Source of the DNA: Armatimonadota bacterium
Lineage (GTDB): Bacteria; Armatimonadota; HRBIN16
NCBI GenBank assembly: GCA_026003195.1
Contig: BPGU01000005.1
Coordinates: 1-64,000 of the forward strand
Length of the DNA: 64,000 nt
Direction: 5' to 3'
Shown: one piece after another, positions 1 to 8,760 of the stretch
Layout of the letters: each line of letters opens with the position of its first letter
Numbering within the stretch: position 1 is the stretch's first letter
Made by a program: the position numbers and the translations under genes
The notes under the pieces: generated by a model
Told to the model about the DNA's origin: nothing
What the model saw: the letters and a program-made list of their open reading frames with translations, nothing else
The model's database searches: none

Positions 1-132
1 AAACCGGTCGGCGTACCAGGCTGAGATGAGCCTGAGCACCGTTTGCGCTGTTATTGTACCACAACAACCTCGTTCTGTCAGTCCTGGTGGTCAGTCCCAT
101 CAAAATCCATGTATGGATGGAGGGTTCTTGCC

Positions 133-1098
133 ATGAGTCGTCAGAAGCGCATGGAGACTGACCACTATGTGAACTATCCAGATGCGGTCAGTCCGGACAG
201 TTTGCAATGGCTGGTCAAAGATTATCTGGTGCATCTGCAGGTGACGCGCAAGCCCAAAACGGTAGAGGTCTCCAGACTTTACCTCAAACGGTTCCTGGAG
301 TGGTGCGATCAGCAGGGTCTGGTAACTATCCAGCAACTGCAACCCCGACATATCCGGGAATGGCAGTATGAACTGCAACAGAGCTGCAACAGCCGTGCCA
401 CTGCGTGGTCTATCGCAGTGTGCGTACGCGCCTTCCTGAACTGGCTGGTCAGTGAGGAGGTGATCTCTAAACCACCGTTCCGACGTGGGGACTGGATACC
501 CAAACCCAAACCGAACCCCAAGCCCGCTATCCGTTGAGGATGTGCAGAAGCTGTTCGCCGCTGCTCAGGGCGATACCTGGATCCATCAACGCGACCGCGC
601 ACTGCTCACCACTCTGCTCTCCACCGGCGCCAGAAGGGCAGAGATCCTGCAGATGACGGTCGGCGATGTGGAACGACGCTCCTTCACCGTCATCCAGAAG
701 GGAGACCGTACCCATATCCTGCACCTGACCGCAGAGACCATCCGCGAGATACGCAAGTACCTAGGGCATACGTCAAAGCGACCGGGCGCTACCTCACCGA
801 TGACGACCCGCTCTGGTGGTCTCAACGGGGCGAACCGATGACGGGCAATGCGCTCAGGATGGTGATGCGCCATCTCTCGCAACGCTCCGGCGTGCGCGTC
901 TGGTGCCACCGACTGCGAATGACCAGCGCCACCATGAGACTGGCAATGGGCGCCAGCACGGAAGCGGTGCGTCAACAACTCGGACACGCAGATATCCGTA
1001 GCGTGGAACACTACGTCAAACTGGCACGGGAAGATCTGGCAAGACTGCTGGAACAAACAGACCCGCTGAAGCTTATCAGGAGACGCCAGGAGCTATGA
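133..1098 (+). pseudogene. Tyrosine recombinase (XerC/D or integrase family), broken by two frameshifts
   Basis: Three consecutive reading frames together give one tyrosine recombinase of about 321 residues. The ATG at 133 follows GGAGGG with 8-base spacing. The first frame holds the N-terminal core-binding domain (KTVEVSRLYLKRFLEW). It stops at 537, and the homology resumes one base out of frame from about 515. A second shift near 760-770 returns to the original frame. Catalytic elements are all present across the frames: Arg in STGARRAEIL, Lys in IQKGDR, His/Arg in HRLRMTSAT, His in LGHADI and the Tyr in VEHYVKL. One inserted and one deleted base would explain it. It is one of only three plus-strand genes I accept here. 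It could be a decayed integrase or a sequencing artefact. Confidence 0.85.
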
Positions 1099-1106
1099 GA
1101 TGAATA

Positions 1107-1130
1107 TGGGGCTGGTTTGCACCAGCCCCA
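1107..1130. terminator. Perfect 9-bp hairpin between convergent genes
   Basis: TGGGGCTGG, a 6-base loop (TTTGCA), then CCAGCCCCA. It lies between the 3' end of the plus-strand recombinase and the 3' end of the minus-strand operon, where a bidirectional terminator would be expected. No strong T-run follows on either strand, so the terminator role is inferred from position. Confidence 0.6.
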
Positions 1131-1135
1131 GACAC

Positions 1136-1252
1136 TTACTCTATACTCCCTTCACTGCACATCGCATACAACCATCCGGCAACGAAGCCGAGTAACCAGC
1201 CGCCGATGAAGGATAACACCATCTTGACGGTAATGGCTAACTGTAGGTCCAA
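1136..1252 (-). CDS. Small membrane protein, 38 aa, last gene of the minus-strand operon
   Basis: The reading frame starts with TTG at 1252, preceded by AGGTGAT, an excellent anti-16S match, at 5-base spacing. An in-frame TGA lies just upstream, so the start cannot extend. The product has one hydrophobic segment (VLSFIGGWLLGFVAGWLYA) and a short polar C-terminus. An internal ATG would give 28 residues with the same membrane segment. It is the most distal gene, just before the hairpin at 1107. Size and position after fibre genes would suit a holin-like or anchor protein, but nothing in the sequence proves that. Confidence 0.6.
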   Translation of the reverse strand: MDLQLAITVKMVLSFIGGWLLGFVAGWLYAMCSEGSIE

Positions 1253-1296
1253 CCTGCATCACCTGCCTCTGCGATACTATCAGTACCACAGGCAGG

Positions 1297-1680
1297 TTAC
1301 AGGTTGAAGGTCATATCCGAATGCTTGCCTATCATCTGCTCAGGTATCAGCTCTATACGGTCCAGCACGGCTTCCGGATGGAGCAGATACACTCTGACCT
1401 GCCAGTACCTGTACGAAGCGTTCGGCTTGCCTGTATGCCATGGTATGTTAGCATCGTGCGGATCAAACGCACTATTAGAGGCACGCCAAATCATCAGAAG
1501 GTTGTCCCTATCCTCCGGTCGGACTACAATGGATACCTGTTGAGGGGCGGTGAAATCCACCACAGGCGTCTGCACATAGCTCTGCACAGGCAAGCCGCTC
1601 ACGGTGCCGATACCGGTCACCTGCACCTGGATATCATAGTTGTCCTGTATGGTAACCGATGTGTAATGGAACACCAGCAT
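1297..1680 (-). CDS. Hypothetical protein, 127 aa, appendage-cluster
   Basis: The start at 1680 overlaps the stop of the upstream gene (TGATG), so it is probably translated by coupling. The sequence (MLVFHYTSVTIQDNYD...) is rich in beta-forming residues and aromatics, with no signal peptide or membrane segment. It is the final substantial gene of the fibre cluster. I do not recognise the family. Context suggests a small structural or fibre-associated protein. Confidence 0.7.
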   Translation of the reverse strand: MLVFHYTSVTIQDNYDIQVQVTGIGTVSGLPVQSYVQTPVVDFTAPQQVSIVVRPEDRDNLLMIWRASNSAFDPHDANIPWHTGKPNASYRYWQVRVYLLHPEAVLDRIELIPEQMIGKHSDMTFNL

Positions 1681-2459
1681 CAGACGTGTACCTGCACTCC
1701 TTCCAGTCTGATAGATACAGGGCCCTCTTGAGAAGGGAACCATTCGGTAGCCACAAAAGCATCGCTGGAGGAGAGCCAGTGGAACCTTAAGTTCGTAACC
1801 TGACGCTCTATGCGTATCGCCGTCACATGCTGAGAGTCCGGCACGGGCACCATCTCCAGATACAACGGAGTCGGACCACCTGCAGTTACCAGCATCAGGT
1901 AGGCTCTACCTGCATAGCGGTTCTGCCACTCCTGCCTGGGCTGATAATGCTCCATCCAGCCTGCACCGGCAATGTACAGTCTACCGCCATGGTTGATAAC
2001 AACACAAACGCCGTCAAAGCTTCTGGCATTACCGGATCGCAGATAGCTACCGGACTTCTTGATTGCACCGAAGTTGAACTGCACCACGAAGTCGCCGGGA
2101 TAGACGGTATGATTGAGCTGTACAATACCGGTGCTCTCCCATATCCTCCAGCCCTTGTTGAACTGTATATCACCGGACCAGGACCAGCGGTAACGCTCGC
2201 TGCGTTGTGCTGCCGAGTTGCCTATCAGCGACAGTTCGATATCCAGCGGCGGACAGCGGGTGTCCGGTACCTCCATCCTGGCAAAATCGTCCTGCGCATC
2301 ACGCTGGATGAACACGGCATTCATCCTGGTGCAGGAGTTCAGGAACAGCAAACCGTAGGCACCAATAGATTTACCGAACATGCGGACGTCGGTGGATACG
2401 CCCTCTCCACCGATACCGTCCTCTTGCCATTCCGAACCCCACTCGTCAAACCAGTCCAT
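1680..2459 (-). CDS. Hypothetical appendage protein, 259 aa
   Basis: I place the start at ATG 2459 (MDWFDEWGSEW), one base after the upstream TAG. Earlier in-frame codons lie inside the fibre gene and read as its shadow. The protein is Trp/Tyr/Gly-rich and beta-like (GDFVVQFNFGAI, YAGRAYLMLVTAGG), resembling a lectin-like or jelly-roll structural domain, but I recognise no specific family. It sits directly downstream of the large fibre gene and is coupled to the next gene by a TGATG overlap. A tip or receptor-binding role is inference only. Confidence 0.7.
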   Translation of the reverse strand: MDWFDEWGSEWQEDGIGGEGVSTDVRMFGKSIGAYGLLFLNSCTRMNAVFIQRDAQDDFARMEVPDTRCPPLDIELSLIGNSAAQRSERYRWSWSGDIQFNKGWRIWESTGIVQLNHTVYPGDFVVQFNFGAIKKSGSYLRSGNARSFDGVCVVINHGGRLYIAGAGWMEHYQPRQEWQNRYAGRAYLMLVTAGGPTPLYLEMVPVPDSQHVTAIRIERQVTNLRFHWLSSSDAFVATEWFPSQEGPVSIRLEGVQVHV

Positions 2460-2460
2460 A

Positions 2461-5064
2461 CTACGCTCCGTTCCTCGTGGTGATGTTCCGGTTCCTGTCC
2501 AGATCCACCTGACCGGCAACACGCACGGTGGTATCGTCCTGTCCGTAGTAGACGAACGTGCCGGACGATACGGTGCGTTTGCCGAACAGCACGGCGAACG
2601 CCATACGGAACAGCTCTATCGCCCTGCTACTGCCCTCCAGCACATACTGCCATACCGCATTGGCGATACTATCCCGTTCCGCTGTAGTGAGCGAGTAACC
2701 GCTCTTGTCCTGGTTGACTCCTACCGTTACCCGACCGGAAGCGTCGGTGTTCAGCTTGTTGGATGGATTGACCAGCACGTGGTTGGCGGGGCTCTGACCA
2801 CTCGCATAGCCCCCAACCCTCACGTTGCCTGAACCGTCCGTGTAGATGCGGTTGCCGGCGTCCTGTAATACCAGCTCCGCCGGGCTCTGACCGCTGGCAT
2901 AACCACCTACGGTGACGTTGCCTCCGGCGTTGTTGATCCTGTCTGCAGGCGTCTGTAATATCAACTCGGCGGGACTCTGACCGGATGCGTAACCGCCCAC
3001 CTGAACCGGTGCGTTGGGATGACGGGACGAGACCTTCACGTCCAGCGCCTCGCCGAAGCTGCCCGCTACCGTATGACCGGCTCTTAACTCGTCCCAGACG
3101 GAGTTGACCACAGATTCCACACCGGCGGCGCTCAACTCGTAACCGGTCTTGTCCACGACGGTGGACGCTACCACTCTGCCGGAGGAATCGGTATACAGAC
3201 GCTGCGAGGCGTTCATCAGTATCAGATCGGCAGGGCTCTGACCGCTGGCATAACCACCTACGGTGACGTTACCGCTCGGATGCCTGGAACTCACCTGGGC
3301 GTCCAGATACTTGCCGAACGTGCCGTCCGCCGTATGAGAAGCCTGACTCTCGTCCCATACGGCGTTCACTATCGCCTGAACGGCGGCTGAGCTCAGCGAG
3401 TAACCGCCCTTGTCCTGGTTCGTACCTACCGTGACACGTCCGCTGGAATCTACCACTATCTTGTTGAGCGGATTGGAAAGCACCATGTCCGCCGGCGAGT
3501 AACCGGACGCATAAGCCTGCACCACAGCGTGCACGTTGCCTCCCGTTAACTGGATGGCATCTATCTTGCCCTTCATAGAGGGCAGATATCCCGTGCTTCC
3601 TGTCGGAGCCTGCTGGCTTCCATCTATGCCCAGCGCATACCTGATCTGCTCCTTCTCCTCAGGCGTCCAGTCACTGCCTCCCATGGAGGAGATGTCCGAT
3701 AGCTTCATATCAATGAAGTAACCGAAGCTACCTGCCGGTCTGGTATCGGCGCTCCGTAACCGGTTCCATATCTGGTCCGCTATGGTGGTGCTGCTACCGT
3801 CCACCACATTGAGCACCGAGCTGAGTGTCCTGACGCTCGCCGACCATACCAGCGAAGCGGGATCCTGACCGGTAGCGTAACCGGATACCTGAACAGGTCC
3901 GACAGGTTGACGACTGCTGATGCTGGTATCAATCAGAGCACCAAAGCTGCCAACCACATTGTGACCGCTCTTTAACTCGTCCCAAACGGCATCCACAATC
4001 TCCGCTACCTGCGATGAACTCAGGGACATGTTGGTCTTATCCAGCAATTGCGAAGCAACCACAAAACCGCCGGCATCGGTATACAGCTTATTGGCGGTAT
4101 CCGCCAGTATCTGCTCTGCCGGACTCATGCCGTTCGCATAAGACTGCACAGAGGATATCACTTCATCGTTGTCGGTGAACCTTATGCGGATCACAATGTT
4201 GTACACGTTGTTGATATCCGTGCTCAGGTTACTGTGCATACTGGAGAGCTTCGTGTCCAGTATGTCGGCAAAGCTACCTGCCGGTCTGGCAACAGCTTCT
4301 CTCAATCGGTTCCATATCACATCGGCGAATGCGTCGCTGAACGCAGTGAGCGTTCTCGTCGGATGCGACCATACCAGCGGCGCAGGATGCGCGCCGGTAT
4401 CGTAACCGCCAACGGTTACAGAACCGCTGGGCAGACGAGAGGAGACCTTCACGTCCAGCAACTCCCCAAAGCTGCCTGCGGTGTTATGCCCGGACTTCTG
4501 CTCCTCCCACACGGCAGACGCCACATCGGATACAAGCGTGCCGAACCCGGTAAGCGTCCTGCTCACGTGGTTCCAGATATCGCTCACCAGACTGCCGAAG
4601 CTCGTTAACGTCCTCGTGGATGCGCTCCAGACCGCCGTGGCAATATCGCTCACCAGAGTACCAAAACTCGTTAACGTCCTCGTCCCATAACTCCATACAT
4701 CAGCCGCCGTTAATGTAGACCTGCTGCTAATCGTCGCATCTATACGACTCAATCCTAACCCGTTCTCATCATACGGGTCGAACGCCACTACCTGATACAT
4801 TAACTGCTGTGGCTTCGCACCCGATGCGGTGAACCGCAGAGCAAGCTGACCGGGCGTGTCCACCAGCGAGGCTGGTACGGTCAACCTGTAGAAACCGTTG
4901 CCTATCTCCACAATAGAAGGCGATGAGAGCACGCTGAATGAACTGCTCCCGTGCTTGCAATACTCAACGGTCACCGCAGAAAGACCACTCTTACCAGACC
5001 ATGGGTCGAGATTGTCTGGCATGAAGAACATTACATAGGTAGATGTGTTCCTCTTGAGAAACAT
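2461..5064 (-). CDS. Phage tail-fibre-like repeat protein, 867 aa
   Basis: The start is ATG 5064 (MFLKRNTSTYVMFF), two bases after the previous stop. The first ~120 residues form a beta-like N-terminal domain. The rest consists of repeats of two kinds: units like AVWDEL..GH..AGSFGE.LDVKVSSR.P and units like VGGYASGQSPAELIL, with shorter RTLTSFGTLVSDI segments. Repeats of this kind occur in fibre and baseplate proteins of tailed phages and form elongated rods. The C-terminal ~80 residues lack the repeats and may form a cap. It heads a set of three overlapping appendage genes and follows two paralogous beta-rich proteins. Host-surface binding is the likely role. Confidence 0.8.
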   Translation of the reverse strand: MFLKRNTSTYVMFFMPDNLDPWSGKSGLSAVTVEYCKHGSSSFSVLSSPSIVEIGNGFYRLTVPASLVDTPGQLALRFTASGAKPQQLMYQVVAFDPYDENGLGLSRIDATISSRSTLTAADVWSYGTRTLTSFGTLVSDIATAVWSASTRTLTSFGSLVSDIWNHVSRTLTGFGTLVSDVASAVWEEQKSGHNTAGSFGELLDVKVSSRLPSGSVTVGGYDTGAHPAPLVWSHPTRTLTAFSDAFADVIWNRLREAVARPAGSFADILDTKLSSMHSNLSTDINNVYNIVIRIRFTDNDEVISSVQSYANGMSPAEQILADTANKLYTDAGGFVVASQLLDKTNMSLSSSQVAEIVDAVWDELKSGHNVVGSFGALIDTSISSRQPVGPVQVSGYATGQDPASLVWSASVRTLSSVLNVVDGSSTTIADQIWNRLRSADTRPAGSFGYFIDMKLSDISSMGGSDWTPEEKEQIRYALGIDGSQQAPTGSTGYLPSMKGKIDAIQLTGGNVHAVVQAYASGYSPADMVLSNPLNKIVVDSSGRVTVGTNQDKGGYSLSSAAVQAIVNAVWDESQASHTADGTFGKYLDAQVSSRHPSGNVTVGGYASGQSPADLILMNASQRLYTDSSGRVVASTVVDKTGYELSAAGVESVVNSVWDELRAGHTVAGSFGEALDVKVSSRHPNAPVQVGGYASGQSPAELILQTPADRINNAGGNVTVGGYASGQSPAELVLQDAGNRIYTDGSGNVRVGGYASGQSPANHVLVNPSNKLNTDASGRVTVGVNQDKSGYSLTTAERDSIANAVWQYVLEGSSRAIELFRMAFAVLFGKRTVSSGTFVYYGQDDTTVRVAGQVDLDRNRNITTRNGA
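2780..3290 (-). repeat. Tandem coding repeats within the fibre gene
   Basis: Near-identical DNA blocks of roughly 40 bases recur at about 2791, 2885, 2974 and 3234 (for example GCTCTGACCGCTGGCATAAC). They encode the VGGYASGQSPA units. Spacing is in frame, so copies can be gained or lost by recombination without breaking the fibre. More diverged versions continue to about 4.5 kb. Confidence 0.75.
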
Positions 5065-5065
5065 G

Positions 5066-6121
5066 CTACACCATCCCCCTGGCAAACGGCGAAGGTACTG
5101 AGTTGTCCGGCAGATCGAACGGATCGTCCGCATCGAGGAACAGTATCCAGTGTAACGGATACTGGTTGTTATTGTCCGTCCAGCCAGAACCGATACTGGT
5201 GACAAGCCTGCTGTTGTAAGGTAATAGACTCAGGTTGTCCGTATGAGCGTTGATGGATACAGTGCGAACATCTATTGAATTGGCTCCGCCGTTTACAAGC
5301 GCTAACACATACTGCGTGTTTGGCTGTAAAACCACTGGCGACGAGAACCAGCTCGTGCACGTGTAAATGCCGTTAGTAACTGTATTACTGAAATCGCTAC
5401 CCAGCGCGATCTGAGTGGAACCCTGGTAGATAGCAAACCTTGTACTGGATTGCGGGCTGCTCGCTGATAGTAGCATGGAAGCTGCTACCACCTTCCACTT
5501 GAAAGACGGAGTGGTGAACCGCACTCCGACCGTAACGACCGATGAGGCACTTACCGTGGAGTTTAGAGAGGAATAACAGATACCGTCTACCCAGCTGTCC
5601 GTAACCACAGTGAACGACTGTGCGCTCGATGCCAGCCCAATCCATGTGCTTCCGGAATCAGTGGACATATATGGACCGCCCCAACTGTTGCTGCCGTATA
5701 CCGCGTCTGAGAAGCTGGAGCCACCATACACGATCGAGACATAGTTCGTGTTCGGAGCAGGGTGTGCATTGCGAATGATAAACCAGTACCGAACACCAGG
5801 CTGGAGAGTGTATCCATAAGAACTGAAATCGAACTCGTTGAACCCAACAGTCGGATTGACTGAAAGCGGGACATCCGAGATGATAGGGAGTCCAGGTGCA
5901 TTGCCCGAGCCAGAAGCCAGAGTGCAAAGGATCTGATTGGAAGAGATCGACCCGTACACCAGACCGATATAGATACGAAGCTTCTGCAGTACTCCAGACT
6001 CAGGTATGAACTTGGACAACCCGAACCGGTACGCACTGTTGTTCAAATTGTACCATGCAGACCCGGTCGCACGACTAATAGTAAAGCCGACCTTATATGG
6101 TATGTTCGGATAGACTAACAT
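5066..6121 (-). CDS. Beta-rich appendage protein, 351 aa, paralogue of the next gene
   Basis: AAGGTGAT before ATG 6121 supports the start. The protein is Ser/Thr/Tyr/Trp-rich and shares a fold with the 350-aa protein at 6138. Matching blocks include LQKLRIYIG / LQKLRFYVS, FNEFDFSS / YCEFDFSS and RYWFIIRN, and both end in a W-L-L-L-D block near the C-terminus. Length and order of blocks agree throughout, so these are tandem duplicates. No signal peptide is present. Being next to the fibre gene suggests a receptor-binding or fibre-decoration protein. The exact family is not recognised. Confidence 0.75.
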   Translation of the reverse strand: MLVYPNIPYKVGFTISRATGSAWYNLNNSAYRFGLSKFIPESGVLQKLRIYIGLVYGSISSNQILCTLASGSGNAPGLPIISDVPLSVNPTVGFNEFDFSSYGYTLQPGVRYWFIIRNAHPAPNTNYVSIVYGGSSFSDAVYGSNSWGGPYMSTDSGSTWIGLASSAQSFTVVTDSWVDGICYSSLNSTVSASSVVTVGVRFTTPSFKWKVVAASMLLSASSPQSSTRFAIYQGSTQIALGSDFSNTVTNGIYTCTSWFSSPVVLQPNTQYVLALVNGGANSIDVRTVSINAHTDNLSLLPYNSRLVTSIGSGWTDNNNQYPLHWILFLDADDPFDLPDNSVPSPFARGMV

Positions 6122-6137
6122 TCAGTATCACCTTGCG

Positions 6138-7190
6138 CTAACAGACAAGCCTCGAGAACGAAGGCACCTGACCCTTAGGTAGCGTCATGATTGGCGCGCT
6201 TTCGTCCAGCAACAGTAACCAGACAGCTGGATAACTGCCGTTATCTATCGCCCAGGTCATACCACCGTCTGTCGTGTACACGTAACGACTGTCCAGAGGT
6301 AACCGGTTCAAGTTCGCTGCCGAACTGTCTATTGCGATGTTGCGAACCTGGACGGCGTCAGAAGAAGTGGAAGCTGAACACCAGACCACCAGATGATAAA
6401 TGCCAGGATATAGAGTTACCGTCGAGCTGAACGGTAACATATAGATACCAGGCGTGGAGATCAGTATCTGCGTGCTGACGGTTTGTGCTACCAGATTCGA
6501 GCCCTGATAGATCCGGTACTGGAAACTCTGAGCTGAACCAATCTTGCCGAGTAACATACATATTGCATTGACCTTGTAAGCGATTCCGTCGGGCACGGTG
6601 AACCTCACACCGTGCATCCGACTGCCGTACACACTGGCAATACTGGATACACTCTGGTAGCATATACCAGTGTTGCCCGCAGCGGTACTGACCAGGAACG
6701 CCGCTCTGGTAGAAGGGCTGTAGACTATACCGTTCGCGCTGGTGTACGTTGCGTTCCAGTCCAGAGGGTTAGTGAACCCGTCCGCCTCCTGGGCAGCACC
6801 AATAAATATAGAAGGATAGTTCGATGCTGGCACGCTGTTGTTGTTCCTTATGATGAACCAGTACCTGGATCCCAAAGACATGTTGAAATTGAGCGAACTG
6901 AAATCGAACTCACAGTACCCCGCACTGAGATTGCTCACGCTTACCTCTGAGGTCACCTGGCTCTGAGGTGCGCCACCATCACCAGTATATACAGCGCATA
7001 ACAGGTCCGAGCTGGACATGGTGCCCGTTATTGAGCTCACATAGAACCGCAACTTCTGCAGAGTCGTAGACCATCTGCTCCGCATGACAAACGCCAATCG
7101 GTTGGAGCTTCCGTTGAGAACGTAATTCGTGTTGGACAGGTTCGTTGTAAGATACGAACCCACGCGGAACGGGAATCTGGGAAACCGCAC
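6138..7190 (-). CDS. Beta-rich appendage protein, 350 aa, paralogue of the previous gene
   Basis: It begins with GTG 7190 after AGGTGGTGACAG. Sequence blocks (LQKLRFYVS, YCEFDFSS, RYWFIIRN, YRIYQGS) are shared with the downstream 351-aa protein, while surface stretches differ widely, as expected for host-range determinants. It consists of two similar beta-sandwich-like halves: each half has a block beginning with variable strands followed by an IYQGS- or YTGDGG-like turn. The 16-base gap to its paralogue suggests one transcript. Confidence 0.75.
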   Translation of the reverse strand: MRFPRFPFRVGSYLTTNLSNTNYVLNGSSNRLAFVMRSRWSTTLQKLRFYVSSITGTMSSSDLLCAVYTGDGGAPQSQVTSEVSVSNLSAGYCEFDFSSLNFNMSLGSRYWFIIRNNNSVPASNYPSIFIGAAQEADGFTNPLDWNATYTSANGIVYSPSTRAAFLVSTAAGNTGICYQSVSSIASVYGSRMHGVRFTVPDGIAYKVNAICMLLGKIGSAQSFQYRIYQGSNLVAQTVSTQILISTPGIYMLPFSSTVTLYPGIYHLVVWCSASTSSDAVQVRNIAIDSSAANLNRLPLDSRYVYTTDGGMTWAIDNGSYPAVWLLLLDESAPIMTLPKGQVPSFSRLVC

Positions 7191-7216
7191 CTGTCACCAC
7201 CTGAATATACAGTACC

Positions 7217-7408
7217 TCACTTGCGGTAGTCGTTCACATGGAAGCCCGGACCAACGAACTGGATGAACGGCGTGGTAAATACCCGAACGGTCTCACCACC
7301 GCATTCTGGACAACGAGGAGGCGGATCGTTGTACTGACTGAACGGACGATCCACCTCCACTACGCGCTCGCAAGACCTGCAACGGTAGACATACACAGGC
7401 AACTGCAT
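7217..7408 (-). CDS. FmdB-family zinc-ribbon protein, 63 aa
   Basis: C10-x-x-C13 and C33-x-x-C36 form a zinc ribbon. The pattern VYRCRSC...RCPECGG...FTTPFIQFVGPGF..NDYR matches the FmdB putative regulatory family, including the conserved C-terminal phenylalanine/glycine tail. Members of this family are often small regulators next to unrelated operons. The start at 7408 lies just after GGAGGTGG. It separates the fibre block from the early genes, so a transcriptional role is plausible but unproven. Confidence 0.8.
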   Translation of the reverse strand: MQLPVYVYRCRSCERVVEVDRPFSQYNDPPPRCPECGGETVRVFTTPFIQFVGPGFHVNDYRK

Positions 7409-7421
7409 CCACCTCCACCAG

Positions 7422-7883
7422 CTAATATTGGCAGAGCGTATGTGGAGATAAGCGCATCTCCATCTCCTCCACGAACTCCATCACGTTGCGTAACCGCCGA
7501 AGCGAGTCCAGATACCGCTTCGCATCCAGATACCATAGCAGCTCCGGTACGATAGTCTCTAACCTGTCCGCCTCCTGGTAACGACCGCTCCGACGAAGCT
7601 GTCTTACTGCCTCGTGGATGGCATGCTCTTCCTCCATCACGTAAGGGATGAACAGCTCCAGATACAGGTCATGCGCAGGCACCAGCAACTTCATCTGCAG
7701 ACCATCATCCGCCTGGATAAGTCGGATCTGCGTGTCCAGTAGTGCGATACGATGCACTACGAAGTCGGACATGCAGTCCTTAAACTCCAGATAGCCGTCC
7801 TTCAACTCGGCATGGCCCTGGAAGAGCACCTTCACCGCACGCTCGTCCAGCACATCACTCAAATGGTGTACGTTTAGTCTCAT
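7422..7883 (-). CDS. Hypothetical helical protein, 153 aa
   Basis: Not recognised. It is strongly alpha-helical, with charged heptad-like stretches (EEEHAIHEAVRQLRRSGRYQ) and no membrane segment. It overlaps the upstream gene by 29 bases. A G-rich ribosome site (GGGGGGTAGCGG) precedes ATG 7883. Confidence 0.65.
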   Translation of the reverse strand: MRLNVHHLSDVLDERAVKVLFQGHAELKDGYLEFKDCMSDFVVHRIALLDTQIRLIQADDGLQMKLLVPAHDLYLELFIPYVMEEEHAIHEAVRQLRRSGRYQEADRLETIVPELLWYLDAKRYLDSLRRLRNVMEFVEEMEMRLSPHTLCQY

Positions 7884-8274
7884 CCGCTACCCCCCTGACG
7901 GATTTGCGCTTCTCTACCGATACCTCGTGCGATTCGGTCTCACGAACATAAGGAGCCAGCTTCTCCCGTAGCCCGGTCTCCCACGCAGACCTCAACTTGC
8001 GCCCGTCCACCTGAACCACCACCTTCTGTTCTACCAGCTCGGGCGCCACCGAAGCGATACCTTCTACATCCAGCGGCTCCAGCCGCTTCACCACATGGTA
8101 ACGATACTCGCCGTTTGAATATCCGTCTCTGTAACCTCTCTCCCTGGCAAACTGCACTACCTGGTCCACCAGCACGCGCCGGTAGTCGTAGTGCTCATCT
8201 AACTGCTTGCGGAGCTCCGCAATCTGTCTGTCTACCTCAGCAATGGAACTCAACAGCAAATCCAGCTCGTTCAT
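7855..8274 (-). CDS. Hypothetical coiled-coil protein, 139 aa
   Basis: The first ~45 residues (VDRQIAELRKQLDEHYDYRR) form a coiled coil. A compact middle domain follows, and the C-terminus is basic and charged. ATG 8274 overlaps the stop of the sigma-like gene (ATGA), and AAGGAGG is positioned 7 bases before it. The coiled coil plus small domain faintly recalls phage Gam-type host-nuclease inhibitors, but I would not assign it. Confidence 0.65.
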   Translation of the reverse strand: MNELDLLLSSIAEVDRQIAELRKQLDEHYDYRRVLVDQVVQFARERGYRDGYSNGEYRYHVVKRLEPLDVEGIASVAPELVEQKVVVQVDGRKLRSAWETGLREKLAPYVRETESHEVSVEKRKSVRGVADETKRTPFE

Positions 8275-8759
8275 GAACTAACCTCCTTGAAGTGTTTCTC
8301 AATCACAGGCTTCAAACGCCTGCGTATCATCGCCTTCGTGCTCCTCGGCAGATCAGCCGGTCTGCCTTCCAGCGCCGCCTGCACAAACTCGTCCGCACAC
8401 CGCTCACCATACCAGCCCGCTATGTGGGAATGCACCAGCCGAACGAACTCCTCGTCCTCCAGAGAGTCCTTCATGTATTCGTGGGGATGCTCGCATTCCA
8501 TCAGATTGTCCAGCGCAATCCGCTTCAAACCGGATCTGCAGGGGCGGTTGAGCTTCTTGATCTGGTTCAAAAGCTCCCTGTAAACCACAGTGTAAATGAA
8601 CGTGCTCACCTTGCCACGAGCCTGATCATAACGGCGCATCCTGATAAGTAACTCCAGCCTGAGATCTTGCAATATGTCCTCATAACTCTCACCACGCGCC
8701 ATGATGGACTCCACCAGACCGGAGTTCCTGCGCACGGCGGCACGGAGCAATAGCTCCAT
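8271..8759 (-). CDS. Sigma-70-like factor (region 2), 162 aa
   Basis: The segment YEDILQDLRLELLIRMRRYD...GKVSTFIYTVVYRELLN follows the region-2 pattern of sigma-70 factors: the (E/D)D(L/I)xQ helix, then the aromatic promoter-melting helix. The C-terminal ~40 basic residues could form a region-4-like helix-turn-helix but are weaker. I prefer ATG 8759, giving TGATATG with the upstream stop. ATG 8801 would add 14 residues inside the methylase gene. It probably recruits host RNA polymerase to phage promoters, similar to small ECF-type factors. A non-sigma DNA-binding role cannot be excluded. Confidence 0.65.
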   Translation of the reverse strand: MELLLRAAVRRNSGLVESIMARGESYEDILQDLRLELLIRMRRYDQARGKVSTFIYTVVYRELLNQIKKLNRPCRSGLKRIALDNLMECEHPHEYMKDSLEDEEFVRLVHSHIAGWYGERCADEFVQAALEGRPADLPRSTKAMIRRRLKPVIEKHFKEVSS

Positions 8760-8760
8760 A

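Noticed and set aside
1-132. Promoter or attachment site upstream of the recombinase
   Set aside because: I see the ribosome site at 119-124 but no clear -35/-10 pair, no direct repeat and no tRNA end in these 132 bases.
2780-4600. Regular repeats that look like a CRISPR array
   Set aside because: The repeats are in frame, encode a fibre protein, vary in sequence and have no spacers of even length.
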